Origin: a bacterium | Lineage (GTDB): Bacteria; Vulcanimicrobiota; JABDET01 | Assembly (NCBI GenBank): GCA_021800275.1 | Contig: JAJYZB010000010.1 | Span: forward strand, 17,668 to 81,667 | DNA length: 64,000 nt | Direction: 5' to 3' | Part shown: one piece after another, positions 1 to 10,416 of the stretch | Layout: the number at the start of each line of letters is the position of its first letter | Numbering within the stretch: the stretch's first letter is position 1 | Notes under the pieces: model-generated | Databases searched by the model: none | Told to the model about the DNA's origin: nothing | What the model saw: the letters and a program-made list of their open reading frames with translations, nothing else | Made by a program: the position numbers and the translations under genes

Positions 1-1035
1 AAGCAGCCAATCGGAGTAACGGTAGCTGTGGTACCCTGGAATTTCCCGATCTCTTTGATGGGAAACAAACTGGCGCCGGCTTTAATTACTGGAAATACCG
101 TTATTGTAAAGCCAGCCAGCACAACCAGTTTAACTGCCATTAAAATCGTTGAACTCTTCTGGAAAGCTGGAATGCCAGAAGGTGTCTTAAATATCGTGAC
201 TGGCCCAGGACAAACCGTGGGTGAAGAACTGATTCGCCACCCAAAAGTGAGAAGGATCTCTTTTACCGGCCAAACAGAAACAGGAAAGAGAATTATGAGT
301 CTAGCTGGTCCTGATTTAAAGAGAATTACTCTTGAACTTGGAGGCTCTGATCCCATGATTGTTTGCGAAGACGCAGATCTGGACAAAGCCACTTCTGGAG
401 CCTCTGTCGGGAGATTTTTCAACTGTGGACAAGCCTGTGTGGCTGTGAAACGGATTTATGTGATGGAATCTGTCGCTGAAAAATTTACCGAAAAACTACT
501 TGAAAAGCTGAAAAAAATAAAAGTTGGAAATGGGTTAAACCCTGAGAGCAGAATGGGTTCAATGCACACAAAAACACAACTTGAGAAGGTTGCAGCTCAG
601 GTCGAAGATGCAAAAAGCCGAGGCGCAAAAGTTCTGACTGGTGGTGAAAGATTAAAAGGAGGAGAATATGACAAAGGTAATTTCTATCCACCCACAGTTC
701 TGACTCACGTTTCTGAAGAATCTACCCTTGTCACTGAAGAGTGCTTCGGTCCCGCTCTTCCTATTTTTAGCGTGAACTCTTTCGATGAAGCCCTTGAAAG
801 AGCCAATCATTCTCCATATGGACTAGGGGGTTCTATCTGGACAAAAGAGATGTCAAAAGCTGTGAAAGGAGCGGCGCGGCTGCAGGCGGGATATACCTGG
901 ATCAACAGTATGCCTGTAGTTTATGATGAGCTGCCTTTTGGCGGACTGAAACAGAGTGGATATGGGAAAGAGCACGGAACAGAAGCCATGGAATATTATT
1001 TAGAAACCCGCTCCGTGCTTGTTTCCGCAGAATAA
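1..1035 (+). CDS. Aldehyde dehydrogenase, NAD(P)-dependent (5' truncated by window edge)
   Basis: This is the C-terminal part of an ALDH-superfamily enzyme that oxidises an aldehyde to a carboxylate with NAD(P). The frame is open from base 1 (KQPIGVTVAVVPWNFP), so the gene begins outside the window and the GTG at 28 is not its start. Visible landmarks are the VVPWNFP strand, the FTGQTETGK dinucleotide-binding turn, the ELGGSDP segment with the general-base Glu, and the GQAC motif with the catalytic Cys followed by VAVKR. The C-terminus (LPFGGLKQSGYGKEHG) is complete. Two enoyl-CoA hydratase genes follow on the same strand, which suggests acyl-CoA or aromatic-acid catabolism. The family assignment is certain. 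The substrate cannot be read from the sequence; succinate-semialdehyde-like and other short-chain aldehydes are all possible. Confidence 0.93.
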   Translation, partial: KQPIGVTVAVVPWNFPISLMGNKLAPALITGNTVIVKPASTTSLTAIKIVELFWKAGMPEGVLNIVTGPGQTVGEELIRHPKVRRISFTGQTETGKRIMSLAGPDLKRITLELGGSDPMIVCEDADLDKATSGASVGRFFNCGQACVAVKRIYVMESVAEKFTEKLLEKLKKIKVGNGLNPESRMGSMHTKTQLEKVAAQVEDAKSRGAKVLTGGERLKGGEYDKGNFYPPTVLTHVSEESTLVTEECFGPALPIFSVNSFDEALERANHSPYGLGGSIWTKEMSKAVKGAARLQAGYTWINSMPVVYDELPFGGLKQSGYGKEHGTEAMEYYLETRSVLVSAE

Positions 1036-1072
1036 ATGATTAAACATTATTTTTCGGCAAGAGCGCTCTGAT

Positions 1073-1891
1073 TTGAATTTCCAGACCCTAGAGCTTCAAG
1101 TCAAAAACGGAATAGGCGTTGTCACTTTAAACCGCCCTGACAAGTTAAATGCTATCAATCATCAAATGAGGGAAGAGCTCTGGGAAGCTGTTCAAAAAGC
1201 AGAGGTGGACCCGGAGATTTCAGTCCTGATATTTTCCGCCAATGGGAGAGCATTTTCAGCGGGTGGGGACTTGAGCTTTTTTGAAGCTGATTGGGAAGAT
1301 ACTTCTCAATTTCGTCGAGAGATCTCTTTTTTTACGCGGACCTTTGATCTGCTTGAAACCATGGAAAAACCCGTGATTGCGGCGATTAATGGAATCTGCA
1401 CAGGGGCAGGGCTGCAGCTGACCTTATCCTGTGATCTCAGAATTGCTTCTGCAAAAGCAGAGTTTGCTTTTCTTGAAAAAAATATTGGATTGATTCCCGG
1501 AGCTGGCGGCTGCTCCCGATTAGTAAAGCTGGTTGGGTACGGGAAAGCAAAAGAGATGATTCTGCTCGGAGAGAAAATTCCCGCTTTAAGAGCTTATGAA
1601 ATGGGTCTTATCAACAAGGTCGTTCCCCACGAACATTTAGAAAAAGAAGTCCGTCATACTGCAGAAGCCCTGCTGCAAAAAAAAACTCAAGCCACGGGCT
1701 TGGCGAAAAGAATTTTACACTCCTGCGTCAACAGCGATTTTCAGACAGGAAGATTGATGGAATTTTTAGGACAGAGTATCTTAGTTAAAACATCAGAGCA
1801 CAAAGAAGGGATTCGAGCTTTTAGAGAAAAACGAAAATCTCTGAGCAGCCAAGAGCAATTAAATAAAAATCAAAGAGGTGAAAAACGATGA
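1073..1891 (+). CDS. Enoyl-CoA hydratase/isomerase family protein (first of two)
   Basis: A crotonase-fold protein of 272 residues, the usual family length. Seen: NRPDKLNAIN near the N-terminus, the oxyanion-hole segment with AFSAGGDL, and INGICTGAGLQLTLSCDLRIAS, followed by the NIGLIPGAGG loop. In hydratases two Glu residues flank the active site. Here the first position is occupied within TGAGLQLTL, so activity may differ from classical hydratases (isomerase, hydrolase or another crotonase reaction). The start is a TTG, because the only nearby ATG (1036) is out of frame and soon stops. No strong ribosome binding site is visible. The gene ends in an ATGA overlap with the next crotonase, so the two are translationally coupled and probably act in the same CoA-thioester pathway as the upstream aldehyde dehydrogenase. 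Confidence 0.88.
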   Translation: MNFQTLELQVKNGIGVVTLNRPDKLNAINHQMREELWEAVQKAEVDPEISVLIFSANGRAFSAGGDLSFFEADWEDTSQFRREISFFTRTFDLLETMEKPVIAAINGICTGAGLQLTLSCDLRIASAKAEFAFLEKNIGLIPGAGGCSRLVKLVGYGKAKEMILLGEKIPALRAYEMGLINKVVPHEHLEKEVRHTAEALLQKKTQATGLAKRILHSCVNSDFQTGRLMEFLGQSILVKTSEHKEGIRAFREKRKSLSSQEQLNKNQRGEKR

Positions 1892-2685
1892 TGGAAACAA
1901 AAACTTGTTTTGTGGAGTATAAAGCTGAAAATGGAATTGCCACTCTAGAATTAAACAATCCTCCTGCCAATGCATATCATCATGAATTGATGAAAGAATT
2001 GGATGAAGCAATTTTAAAAGCCCGAATGGATGAAACGGTTCATGTTTTAGTTTTAACCGGCAAAGGCGATAAATGCTTCTGCGCAGGAGCAGACATCACT
2101 CTGCTTCAAGGCAAAAGCTCTTCTTATCGCTGCAATTTTGCTCTTCATGCCAATGAGACTTTGATGCGGTTAGAAAATACTCCAAAACTGGTGATTGCTG
2201 CGATCAATGGACACTGCCTTGGAGGAGGATTAGAAATGGCTCTTTCCTGCGATCTAAGAATCGCAAAAAAAGGAGGGGGGAAGATTGGTCTCCCTGAAAT
2301 AGCCCTGGGAGTTCTGCCAGGAACAGGGGGAACACAAAGACTCCCTAGATTGATCGGAAAATCAAAAGCTCTTGAATTAATGATAAAAGGAGACAGCTTA
2401 AATATGGAAGAAGCCCATTCTCTCGGGATTGTCAATCATCTGTTTGAAGCTGAACAGTTCAGTCAGCAGGTGCTGGATTATGCCAAACAATTTCTCCCTC
2501 CTGCAAAAGCTTCTAAATCGGTTGGTCTCATTAAAAGGGCGGTTGTCAGTGGATTAGATGGCTCTCTTGGAGAAGGACTGGCATTAGAAAGAGAACTTCT
2601 GCAGCAACTGTTCGACAGTCAGGATGCGAAAGAGGGATTGTCTTCTTATCTTGAAAAGCGGAAGCCTAACTTCAGCGGCAGATAA
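1888..2685 (+). CDS. Enoyl-CoA hydratase/isomerase family protein (second of two)
   Basis: Second crotonase-fold protein, 265 residues. It carries ELNNPPANAYH at the N-terminus, the CFCAGADI oxyanion-hole segment, INGHCLGGGLEMALSCDLRIA, and GLPEIALGVLPGTGGTQRLPRLIG. Unlike its neighbour it has the GGGLEMAL form with the conserved Glu and the LPE...PGTGG loop typical of true enoyl-CoA hydratases, so hydration of an enoyl-CoA is the likely reaction. It overlaps the upstream crotonase by 4 bases (ATGA). AGAGGTG about 10 bases upstream serves as ribosome binding site. A strong hairpin follows at 2697-2740, closing the transcription unit. The two crotonases are clearly diverged rather than a recent duplication. 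Confidence 0.9.
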   Translation: MMETKTCFVEYKAENGIATLELNNPPANAYHHELMKELDEAILKARMDETVHVLVLTGKGDKCFCAGADITLLQGKSSSYRCNFALHANETLMRLENTPKLVIAAINGHCLGGGLEMALSCDLRIAKKGGGKIGLPEIALGVLPGTGGTQRLPRLIGKSKALELMIKGDSLNMEEAHSLGIVNHLFEAEQFSQQVLDYAKQFLPPAKASKSVGLIKRAVVSGLDGSLGEGLALERELLQQLFDSQDAKEGLSSYLEKRKPNFSGR

Positions 2686-2696
2686 GCAGAGATCTG

Positions 2697-2740
2697 AAAA
2701 TATAAAAGCGCAGGATTTTAAACCTGCGCTTTTATATTTT
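2697..2740. terminator. Perfect 18-bp hairpin, bidirectional terminator
   Basis: Arms AAAATATAAAAGCGCAGG (2697-2714) and its exact reverse complement (2723-2740) enclose an 8-base loop. The arm ends are A- and T-rich on both sides, so it can terminate the crotonase transcript on the plus strand and the convergent tautomerase-like gene on the minus strand. Confidence 0.88.
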
Positions 2741-2776
2741 TAAAAAGTTTGCTTTTGAAGTATTTTTATCTAATTT

Positions 2777-3172
2777 TTATCGGGTTCCAGCCATCATTTC
2801 TGAAAGCATTCTTCCGCCCATTCCCAGATTTTCTTGGGGAAGTTCATGAATGTGAATTCCAAATTCTTGAACTGCGTATTGGGGAAGATTCAGGGTTTTT
2901 TCGATTTTAGTGGTTAATTTTTGGACTAACTCTTTTTTCATTTCCTTAGAGATAGGAGGGCAGAAAACAGTTAGATGGTATCCTTCTTGTCCATTTCTCT
3001 CTGTGAAGAATTTTCCTCCGAAATACAGATTCTCGGGTCTGTAATGCCTAAATTCGACTCCCATTTTATCTTTTGGATGATTCAAAGTGGTTGAAAGAAC
3101 TTCTGTAATCCCTTCAGCAACCTTTCTTTTCTGCTCTTGATTCATTGTTGGACAGTAAAATTCACAGAACAT
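2777..3172 (-). CDS. Tautomerase-superfamily-like protein lacking Pro1
   Basis: A 131-residue protein that reads as two tautomerase-like beta-alpha-beta units in tandem: FCEFYCPTMNQEQKRKVAEG (residues 2-21), and YHLTVFCPPISKEMKKELVQ in the second half, followed by KIEKTLNLP. The EQK-helix-IT pattern is typical of the 4-oxalocrotonate tautomerase and cis-CAAD group. Those enzymes use an N-terminal proline exposed after Met removal. Here the residue after Met is Phe, so the classical catalytic base is absent. ATG is preceded by AAGGAGGAAC (reverse strand, just past 3172), a good ribosome binding site, so the start is secure. Fold assignment is moderately confident; function is unknown. The gene is monocistronic and convergent with the crotonases. 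Confidence 0.6.
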   Translation of the reverse strand: MFCEFYCPTMNQEQKRKVAEGITEVLSTTLNHPKDKMGVEFRHYRPENLYFGGKFFTERNGQEGYHLTVFCPPISKEMKKELVQKLTTKIEKTLNLPQYAVQEFGIHIHELPQENLGMGGRMLSEMMAGTR

Positions 3173-3307
3173 GATATGTTCCTCCTTAAATTTTGGGTTA
3201 TTTATATTTCTGAATCTATGGATCTTCCGGCCGGATGTCCTATTATACCCAGGTTACTCACTCCATAAACAAAATGGATCCAATGATCTTGTGAAGAACT
3301 CAAAACC

Positions 3308-5032
3308 ATGAATAATCCTCAAATTTCAAAAATGTTTAGCGAAATTGCGGATATGCTTGAAATTTTAAATGAAAACCCTTTTCGCATTCGCTCTTATCGA
3401 AAAGCAGCCATGACCCTTGAAACACTCCCTCATGAAATCAGAGATCTGGATGAATCAAAATGGACCGATATCCCTGGAATCGGAAAAGATTTAGAGGCAA
3501 AAATAAAAGAATATCTTTCAACTGGGAGGATGAAAGCTCATGAGGAATTAATGCAAAAAATTCCCCCTGAATTATTAGATATGATCCAGATTCCTGGATT
3601 AGGTCCAAAAACGGTAAAAAAATTGTGGGATGAACTGGGCATTAAAACCACAGCTGAACTTGAAAAAGCTGGAAAAGAACATCTGATTCAAAACTTAAAA
3701 GGATTAGGGCAAAAAATCGAAGAAAAAATTTTAAAAGGGATTGAATTAAGAAGAAAATACAAAGAAAGACATGGATTAGGAAAAACTGTTCCGCTGGCGC
3801 ATGAGCTAGTCGGTTTACTGCAGAAAAAAACAGATGTGCTCAAAATTGATATCGCTGGAAGTTTGCGCCGAAGCAGAGAAACATCGGCTGACATCGATCT
3901 TCTAGCAGCCAGTAAAAACCCAGGAAAAGTGATGGAGGAATTTGTGAACCTTCCTTTTGTCCAGGAAATCCTGGCGCATGGAGAAACAAAATCCAGTATT
4001 TTAACAAAACAAGGAATTCAGTGCGATTTAAGGGTGGTCGAAGAAGAATCTTATGGGGCTGCCCTCCATTATTTTACGGGTTCAAAAGAGCATAATATTC
4101 GAATCCGCCAATTAGCTCAAGATAGAGGATTAAAAGTTAATGAATATGGCGTTTTTAAAGGGGAAAAAAAAATTGCAGGCGGTGCAGAAGAAGAAATTTT
4201 CGCTGCGGTTGGACTGCCCTACATTCCCCCTGAATTGAGAGAAGATAGAGGGGAGATTGAAGCAGGCCTCTCGGGAAATCTTCCCCATTTAATTGAACAC
4301 TCTGATATTAGAGGGGACTGTCATATCCATACCCTTTGGAGCGATGGTTCCCAACCTCTTGAAGTCATGGTAGAAGCAGCCAGGAAAAGATATCAATATG
4401 CCGCTATTTCGGATCACTCTAAAATGATGGGAATCACCGGGGGAATGGATGCAGAGACCCTTTTAAGACAAGTAAAAGAAATACGAAATCTGGCAAAAAA
4501 ATATCCTGATTTCATGCTTTTATGCGGAATTGAAGTTGACATTAAAGCTGACGGAACCCTGGATATGCCGGATAAAGCTTTAAAAGAGTTAGATCTGGCT
4601 GTTGCCAGCGTTCATTTAAAATTTAATATGAGTGAAGAAGAAATGACCTCCCGAATCATAACAGCAATGGAAAATCCTTATGTCACGATTATTGGTCATC
4701 CAACCGGAAGATTGATTGGATACCGTGAACCTTATCAGGTCAATATGGAAAAACTGTTAGATGCTGCTAAAAGAACCGGGACTTTTATGGAGTTAAATTC
4801 ATTTTGGGATCGGTTAGATTTAAATGATGTGCATTTAAGGATGGCTAAAGAAAAAGGAGTTAAAATCATGATTGACACGGATTCTCACAACACATCGCAT
4901 TTTGAGATGTTAAAATATGGAGTGTCAACAGCTCGCAGAGGATGGATTGAAGCCAGGGACGTTGTGAATACGCTTCTTCCTGAAAAATTTTTAAAAGCCA
5001 TCAAAGCTAAGAGAGAGCTGAGAAAAGCTTAA
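3308..5032 (+). CDS. polX: DNA polymerase/3'-5' exonuclease PolX
   Basis: Bacterial family X DNA polymerase, 574 residues, the normal length for the pol-beta plus PHP architecture. In order: an N-terminal helix-hairpin-helix region (IPGIGKDL near 57, IPGLGPKT near 97); the nucleotidyltransferase palm with GSLRRSRETSADIDLL, whose DID is the metal-binding Asp pair, and CDLRVV supplying the third Asp; then a C-terminal PHP phosphoesterase domain from about residue 335 with DCHIHTLWSDG, ISDHSKMMG, GIEVDI, IIGHPTGR and DTDSHN metal ligands. Such enzymes fill short gaps in base-excision and end-joining repair, and the PHP domain trims 3' ends. The gene stands alone with about 135 bases to its neighbours. 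All metal ligands appear present. Confidence 0.95.
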   Translation: MNNPQISKMFSEIADMLEILNENPFRIRSYRKAAMTLETLPHEIRDLDESKWTDIPGIGKDLEAKIKEYLSTGRMKAHEELMQKIPPELLDMIQIPGLGPKTVKKLWDELGIKTTAELEKAGKEHLIQNLKGLGQKIEEKILKGIELRRKYKERHGLGKTVPLAHELVGLLQKKTDVLKIDIAGSLRRSRETSADIDLLAASKNPGKVMEEFVNLPFVQEILAHGETKSSILTKQGIQCDLRVVEEESYGAALHYFTGSKEHNIRIRQLAQDRGLKVNEYGVFKGEKKIAGGAEEEIFAAVGLPYIPPELREDRGEIEAGLSGNLPHLIEHSDIRGDCHIHTLWSDGSQPLEVMVEAARKRYQYAAISDHSKMMGITGGMDAETLLRQVKEIRNLAKKYPDFMLLCGIEVDIKADGTLDMPDKALKELDLAVASVHLKFNMSEEEMTSRIITAMENPYVTIIGHPTGRLIGYREPYQVNMEKLLDAAKRTGTFMELNSFWDRLDLNDVHLRMAKEKGVKIMIDTDSHNTSHFEMLKYGVSTARRGWIEARDVVNTLLPEKFLKAIKAKRELRKA

Positions 5033-5176
5033 TTCAAATCCTTTAAAAATTTTAAAGCACAATTTTTTGTCTCTGCCGAATTTTTAACATTTTTTTTATT
5101 TACTTTAAACCTCAAAAAAGGGACAATAAACCTATAAATAAGCGCAAACCACTAGAAACAGGAGGCTTAAAAAGTT

Positions 5177-6358
5177 ATGGTTGTAAATTCAATGCGAAAT
5201 CTAATGAACAGACTTCACAAAGTTGGCTCCACCAGCCCAAGTCATTACAATGCATTAGAAGAAGCTTTAAAAACCGATCCGGAATACAAGGACATTTCTC
5301 CTGAGGACGTCTCCAAATACTTAAATTATCTTTTTGTGGAAGAAACTAAAAAAGGTTTCCCATGGTATGCTTATCGCCCTCCTGAAAATGGAGCGAAAAG
5401 GGCAGCCATATCCCCTTTCGAAGTTTTTCAAAGGATGGAATCAGGAAAGCCAATTACCCTTATCAGAAAACAGAAAGTAGCGTTTGCCATGGGAGATTTA
5501 ATTTTAAGTGCAGCAGCCATGGGACCTAAAGTAGCTGGTCTGGGAGCTAGTGGAGCTCTAGGTAATGTGGCTGCTCAATCGATCAGTGGGGGCTGGCAGC
5601 CTAAAATGATGGATCGCGAAAAAACCACCGCTCCCGAAATTTATATTCCAAATAAAGCTTATTTAAAACTCCTCTATCAAATTCATACGGGGACTCTTTC
5701 AAAAAAAGATTCAAGTGAGATTGCAAATAGCGGAAAAGATCTGTCTGTTTTTATCCGAAAAGGAAAGTCTTCTATCTATTTCTGGGAATATCATATCCCG
5801 GAAAGGAAGTGGAAAGACAAACTCGGATCCGCATTCAAAGCTTTTGACCACGATGCAGCTCATTCAGCCATGGTAGGAATAGGAATAGGAGCCTTAGGAG
5901 GATTATTAGGAGGAGTTCTCGGACCTGGAATAATTGGAATATTAGGCGGGTATGCCCTGGCAACAGCTTGTGGAGCAGGCGTAGGCGCTCTCATTGGCGG
6001 CTTAAGAAGCGCTATCAGGACGTGGGATCGAAAAAACGGAAAACAAATCCATGAATTAGACGCCCTGGATAGAATTATAAGTAATCAACCTGTCAATTTT
6101 CAAGAAGACGAATTTAAATCTTACAACATCCCTCTGGTAGGAACTTATGCTTCTAACAAACTTCATTCACAGCCAAACCGAGTCACAAACGAAAAAGAAC
6201 TTTCGATTCTGGCTGCAACTATGAGCGATTTAGAACATCCAAATCCCACCGCAAAGGGTGGGGATTCAGAAGCTCCTGCTGATGATTCCAATGGGGACGT
6301 GGATCCAGTCTTAGATCCTGGCAATCCGCCGCAGTCAGGGGATCCCTGGATGAATTGA
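5177..6358 (+). CDS. Unknown protein with central glycine-zipper membrane segments
   Basis: A 393-residue protein I do not recognise. The first 220 residues are soluble and mixed in charge, with an Ala/Gly-rich stretch around residues 110-140. Residues about 229-280 form one or two strongly hydrophobic Gly/Ala-rich helices (GIGALGGLLGGVLGPGIIG and the following ATACGAGVGALIGG), a glycine-zipper pattern like membrane-inserting or pore-associated proteins. The last 35 residues are an acidic, Pro/Gly/Asp-rich low-complexity tail ending in DPWMN. There is no signal peptide. AGGAGG ends 11 bases before the ATG, which fixes the start. It is monocistronic, preceded by an AT-rich intergenic stretch and convergent with the dehydrogenase gene 21 bases downstream. 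A membrane-damaging or scaffold role would be inference only. Confidence 0.7.
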   Translation: MVVNSMRNLMNRLHKVGSTSPSHYNALEEALKTDPEYKDISPEDVSKYLNYLFVEETKKGFPWYAYRPPENGAKRAAISPFEVFQRMESGKPITLIRKQKVAFAMGDLILSAAAMGPKVAGLGASGALGNVAAQSISGGWQPKMMDREKTTAPEIYIPNKAYLKLLYQIHTGTLSKKDSSEIANSGKDLSVFIRKGKSSIYFWEYHIPERKWKDKLGSAFKAFDHDAAHSAMVGIGIGALGGLLGGVLGPGIIGILGGYALATACGAGVGALIGGLRSAIRTWDRKNGKQIHELDALDRIISNQPVNFQEDEFKSYNIPLVGTYASNKLHSQPNRVTNEKELSILAATMSDLEHPNPTAKGGDSEAPADDSNGDVDPVLDPGNPPQSGDPWMN

Positions 6359-6379
6359 CAACTGATAGACAACATATGA

Positions 6380-7522
6380 CTAATTTGAAAATGTTATCAC
6401 CCTTTTCATTCCCGAAATGGGTCCTAAAAGCAGATCTTGATAGTTCGTAATAGGGTAACGCCCGGTAATCACTTGACGAATCTGAGCTGGCCATCTCTTG
6501 GCAAACTTTCCTAAATCTAAAATTGCGGCTTCAAAAGCATCTTTTCCCGCGTTGACAGTGCCATAAACCAGTTGATTTTTTAAAACTAAGTTTCTCATAA
6601 TCAAGTCAGCGTCAATCTGAATCGGACCTTTTCTTCCAGGGACTCCTGTAAAAATAAAAACTCCATTTATTCCTAAAACTTCCATGGCTTGGAATGAAAT
6701 CGTGGCTGCTCCAGTGGCTTCATAGATCAAATCAATGTTGCCAATCTGTTCTGGCAATTTTTGAATAGCAATATCTCGGGAAGAAAGATATTTTCCCCCA
6801 ATGGATTCCACAAACTTCGCTTTCACGCTTTCTTTTGGATCCCTGGAATAAACCCATGTATCAAATCCTCTGACCAGAAGAGCCATAGTTCCAAGAAGCC
6901 CTACAGGACCAGCTCCAAGAACAACCGCTTTCTGTTTATGAGCATACTTTTCTTCTGCTCCAGGAACATCTAACCACGGGAGTCTTTTCTCTATATCCCA
7001 AACCTGAATTAGTCCCTTTTCAGCAATAGTCAGAGGCTCCACCAAAACCGCTAAATCTTTAATCTCAGGAGGGACAAAATTCATGTATTTTTCCTCATCT
7101 ACAATGAACTCAGTCATAAATCCATGCAAAAGTTTGATTCCTCTTTCTGAAAAGTCCCCTGTTAAACAAAAATCCTGCCTTCCACTTCTGCAGGCAGGGC
7201 ATTCAGGATGCCAGCAGGGGCGTCTAACCATTGGAACCACAAAATCTCCTGTCTTTATTTTGCTGACCTGGGAGCCAACTTCAACAACCTGTCCAATAGT
7301 TTCATGGCCTATCACAAGGTAAGGAGAACCTTTGGGCGGGGTTCCATATTCCAACCTGGCAATCTCTCTGTCCGTTCCACAAATTCCAACTTCCTGAATT
7401 TTTATTTTTATTTCTGTGCCAGACAGAAGTTTTGGTTCGGGGTGTTCAATAATTGAAATTTTTTTCTCTTGAGGGAAAACAGCAATAGCTTTCATAACTA
7501 GATTATTCTTCAGTTTTTCCAT
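6380..7522 (-). CDS. Zinc-dependent alcohol/glucose dehydrogenase (MDR family)
   Basis: Medium-chain dehydrogenase/reductase, 380 residues, closest in pattern to glucose 1-dehydrogenases of the Sulfolobus/Thermoplasma type. Seen: GICGTDREI with the catalytic zinc Cys, GHETIG, the structural-zinc loop CWHPECPACRSGRQDFC, the ERGI...HGF segment typical of glucose dehydrogenases, a catalytic-domain Glu in VEPLTIAEKG, and a Rossmann fold GAGPVGLLG. It would oxidise a sugar or alcohol with NAD(P). The start at 7522 has AAAGGG closely upstream; the alternative ATG at 7495 (MKAIAV) matches the usual family N-terminus better but has no ribosome binding site. It is divergent from an MFS transporter, which could import its substrate. 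Substrate is not certain. Confidence 0.87.
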   Translation of the reverse strand: MEKLKNNLVMKAIAVFPQEKKISIIEHPEPKLLSGTEIKIKIQEVGICGTDREIARLEYGTPPKGSPYLVIGHETIGQVVEVGSQVSKIKTGDFVVPMVRRPCWHPECPACRSGRQDFCLTGDFSERGIKLLHGFMTEFIVDEEKYMNFVPPEIKDLAVLVEPLTIAEKGLIQVWDIEKRLPWLDVPGAEEKYAHKQKAVVLGAGPVGLLGTMALLVRGFDTWVYSRDPKESVKAKFVESIGGKYLSSRDIAIQKLPEQIGNIDLIYEATGAATISFQAMEVLGINGVFIFTGVPGRKGPIQIDADLIMRNLVLKNQLVYGTVNAGKDAFEAAILDLGKFAKRWPAQIRQVITGRYPITNYQDLLLGPISGMKRVITFSN

Positions 7523-7543
7523 TTCCCTTTCTTTAAATCTTTA

Positions 7544-7559
7544 ATTCTGCGTGCAGAAT
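7544..7559. promoter_or_regulatory. Perfect palindrome in divergent intergenic region (candidate operator)
   Basis: ATTCTGC-GT-GCAGAAT is a perfect 7-bp inverted repeat 22 bases upstream of the dehydrogenase start and in the 189-base gap shared with the divergent MFS transporter gene. The spacing suits a dimeric repressor. No regulator gene lies beside it, so the role is inferred. Confidence 0.4.
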
Positions 7560-9041
7560 AGTTTTGCAAATGCTCTGAAAGGGATTTTAATTATACTCTT
7601 TAATTTAATATTTAATTTCGAGTTCTGTACGGCACAAGCAAGGTGAAAAAAATGCGTCAACTTCAATATGAGCTTTATAATTACTCTCCATAAGGCGAAT
7701 CATATTCCTCAATGTTTAACCGCAAATACACAAAAATCAATTTAAAATACGCATGGTTTGCCCTTGCCATTCTCAGCAGTCTAAACTTGCTTAATTATGC
7801 GGATAGAAATGTTTTCAATGCATTAATGCAGCCGATTAAGATTAATTTTGGATTTACTGATTTTCAACTAGGACTTTTAGCTTCTGCTTTTCTTTTTGTT
7901 TATGCAATTGCCGCTTATCCATTAGCCCGAATTGCTGATAGAGGGCTTCGAAAATGGGTTCTGGTAACAGGAGTTTTTATCTGGTCATTTTCCACTTTTC
8001 TAACAGGGACAGCCTCTTCTTTTTCACAACTTTTCATTTATCGAAGTGTCCTGGGAATTGGAGAAGCCTCTTATGCCACAACCCTTGCCCCTCTTTTAAG
8101 CGATTATTTTCCTCTTTCTCTGCGTTCAACAGCCCTTGGAATTGCGAATGCCCCTTTAGGGATAGGGACAGGGCTTGGATATTATATCGCAGGTATCAGT
8201 CATCATGTTTTTGGCGGCTGGAGAAAAGCTTTTTACATCGTGGGAGTCCCTGGAGTTATCCTTGGATTTATCACATTGTTTTTAAGAGAACCTGTTATGG
8301 GATTAGGAGATCAAACCAGCAAACAGGAAAATAATGCTCAGGAGAAAGATCTTCAGTGGCAAAACGATCCTGGACAAATTAAACTGAAGGAAACTGGCGC
8401 TTTAGAAAATCAAAATGATATAGAAGTCATATCTCAACAGAATATATTTGTGAAACTAGGGATTCTATTCCAAACAAAAACCTTGCTCTGGCTTTTTGTT
8501 TCTTCGATATTTTTAACTTTTTCATTAGGAGGAATGCTGGTTTGGCTGACTCCATTTCTTCAAAGATACTTTGGATTTTCAAATTCCAGCGCTGCCATTG
8601 ATGCTGCAACAGCAGCTGGAATTGGTTCATTAATAGGGGTTTTTCTGGGAGGAATCAGCGCAGACTGGTGGAGTAAAGTTTCTGAGAATGCCCCTATCTG
8701 GGTTGTGATCATTGGATTTTTTTTAAGCGCCTTTTTCGCTTATGGCGCTGTTATTTCCAAAACAAAACATGAGGTTTTATGGTGTATTGGAGGGGTCGCT
8801 TTTTTTCAAATGGCAACCAATGGGCCGATTCTGGCCGCCATGATGAATGTGACTCCCCCTAATTTAAGAGCCACATGCAACGCCATTTATTTATTTCTAA
8901 TTCATTTTTTAGGAGACGCTTTCAGTCCAACAGTCATTGGGTATATTTCAACACATTACCACGATTTGAGATTAGCTCTTTATTTTATGCCGTTTCTAAC
9001 TTTTATTTCAGCTTTACTAGCAGGAGGAGCGCTCTTAACTT

Positions 9042-10416
<1,375 letters not shown>

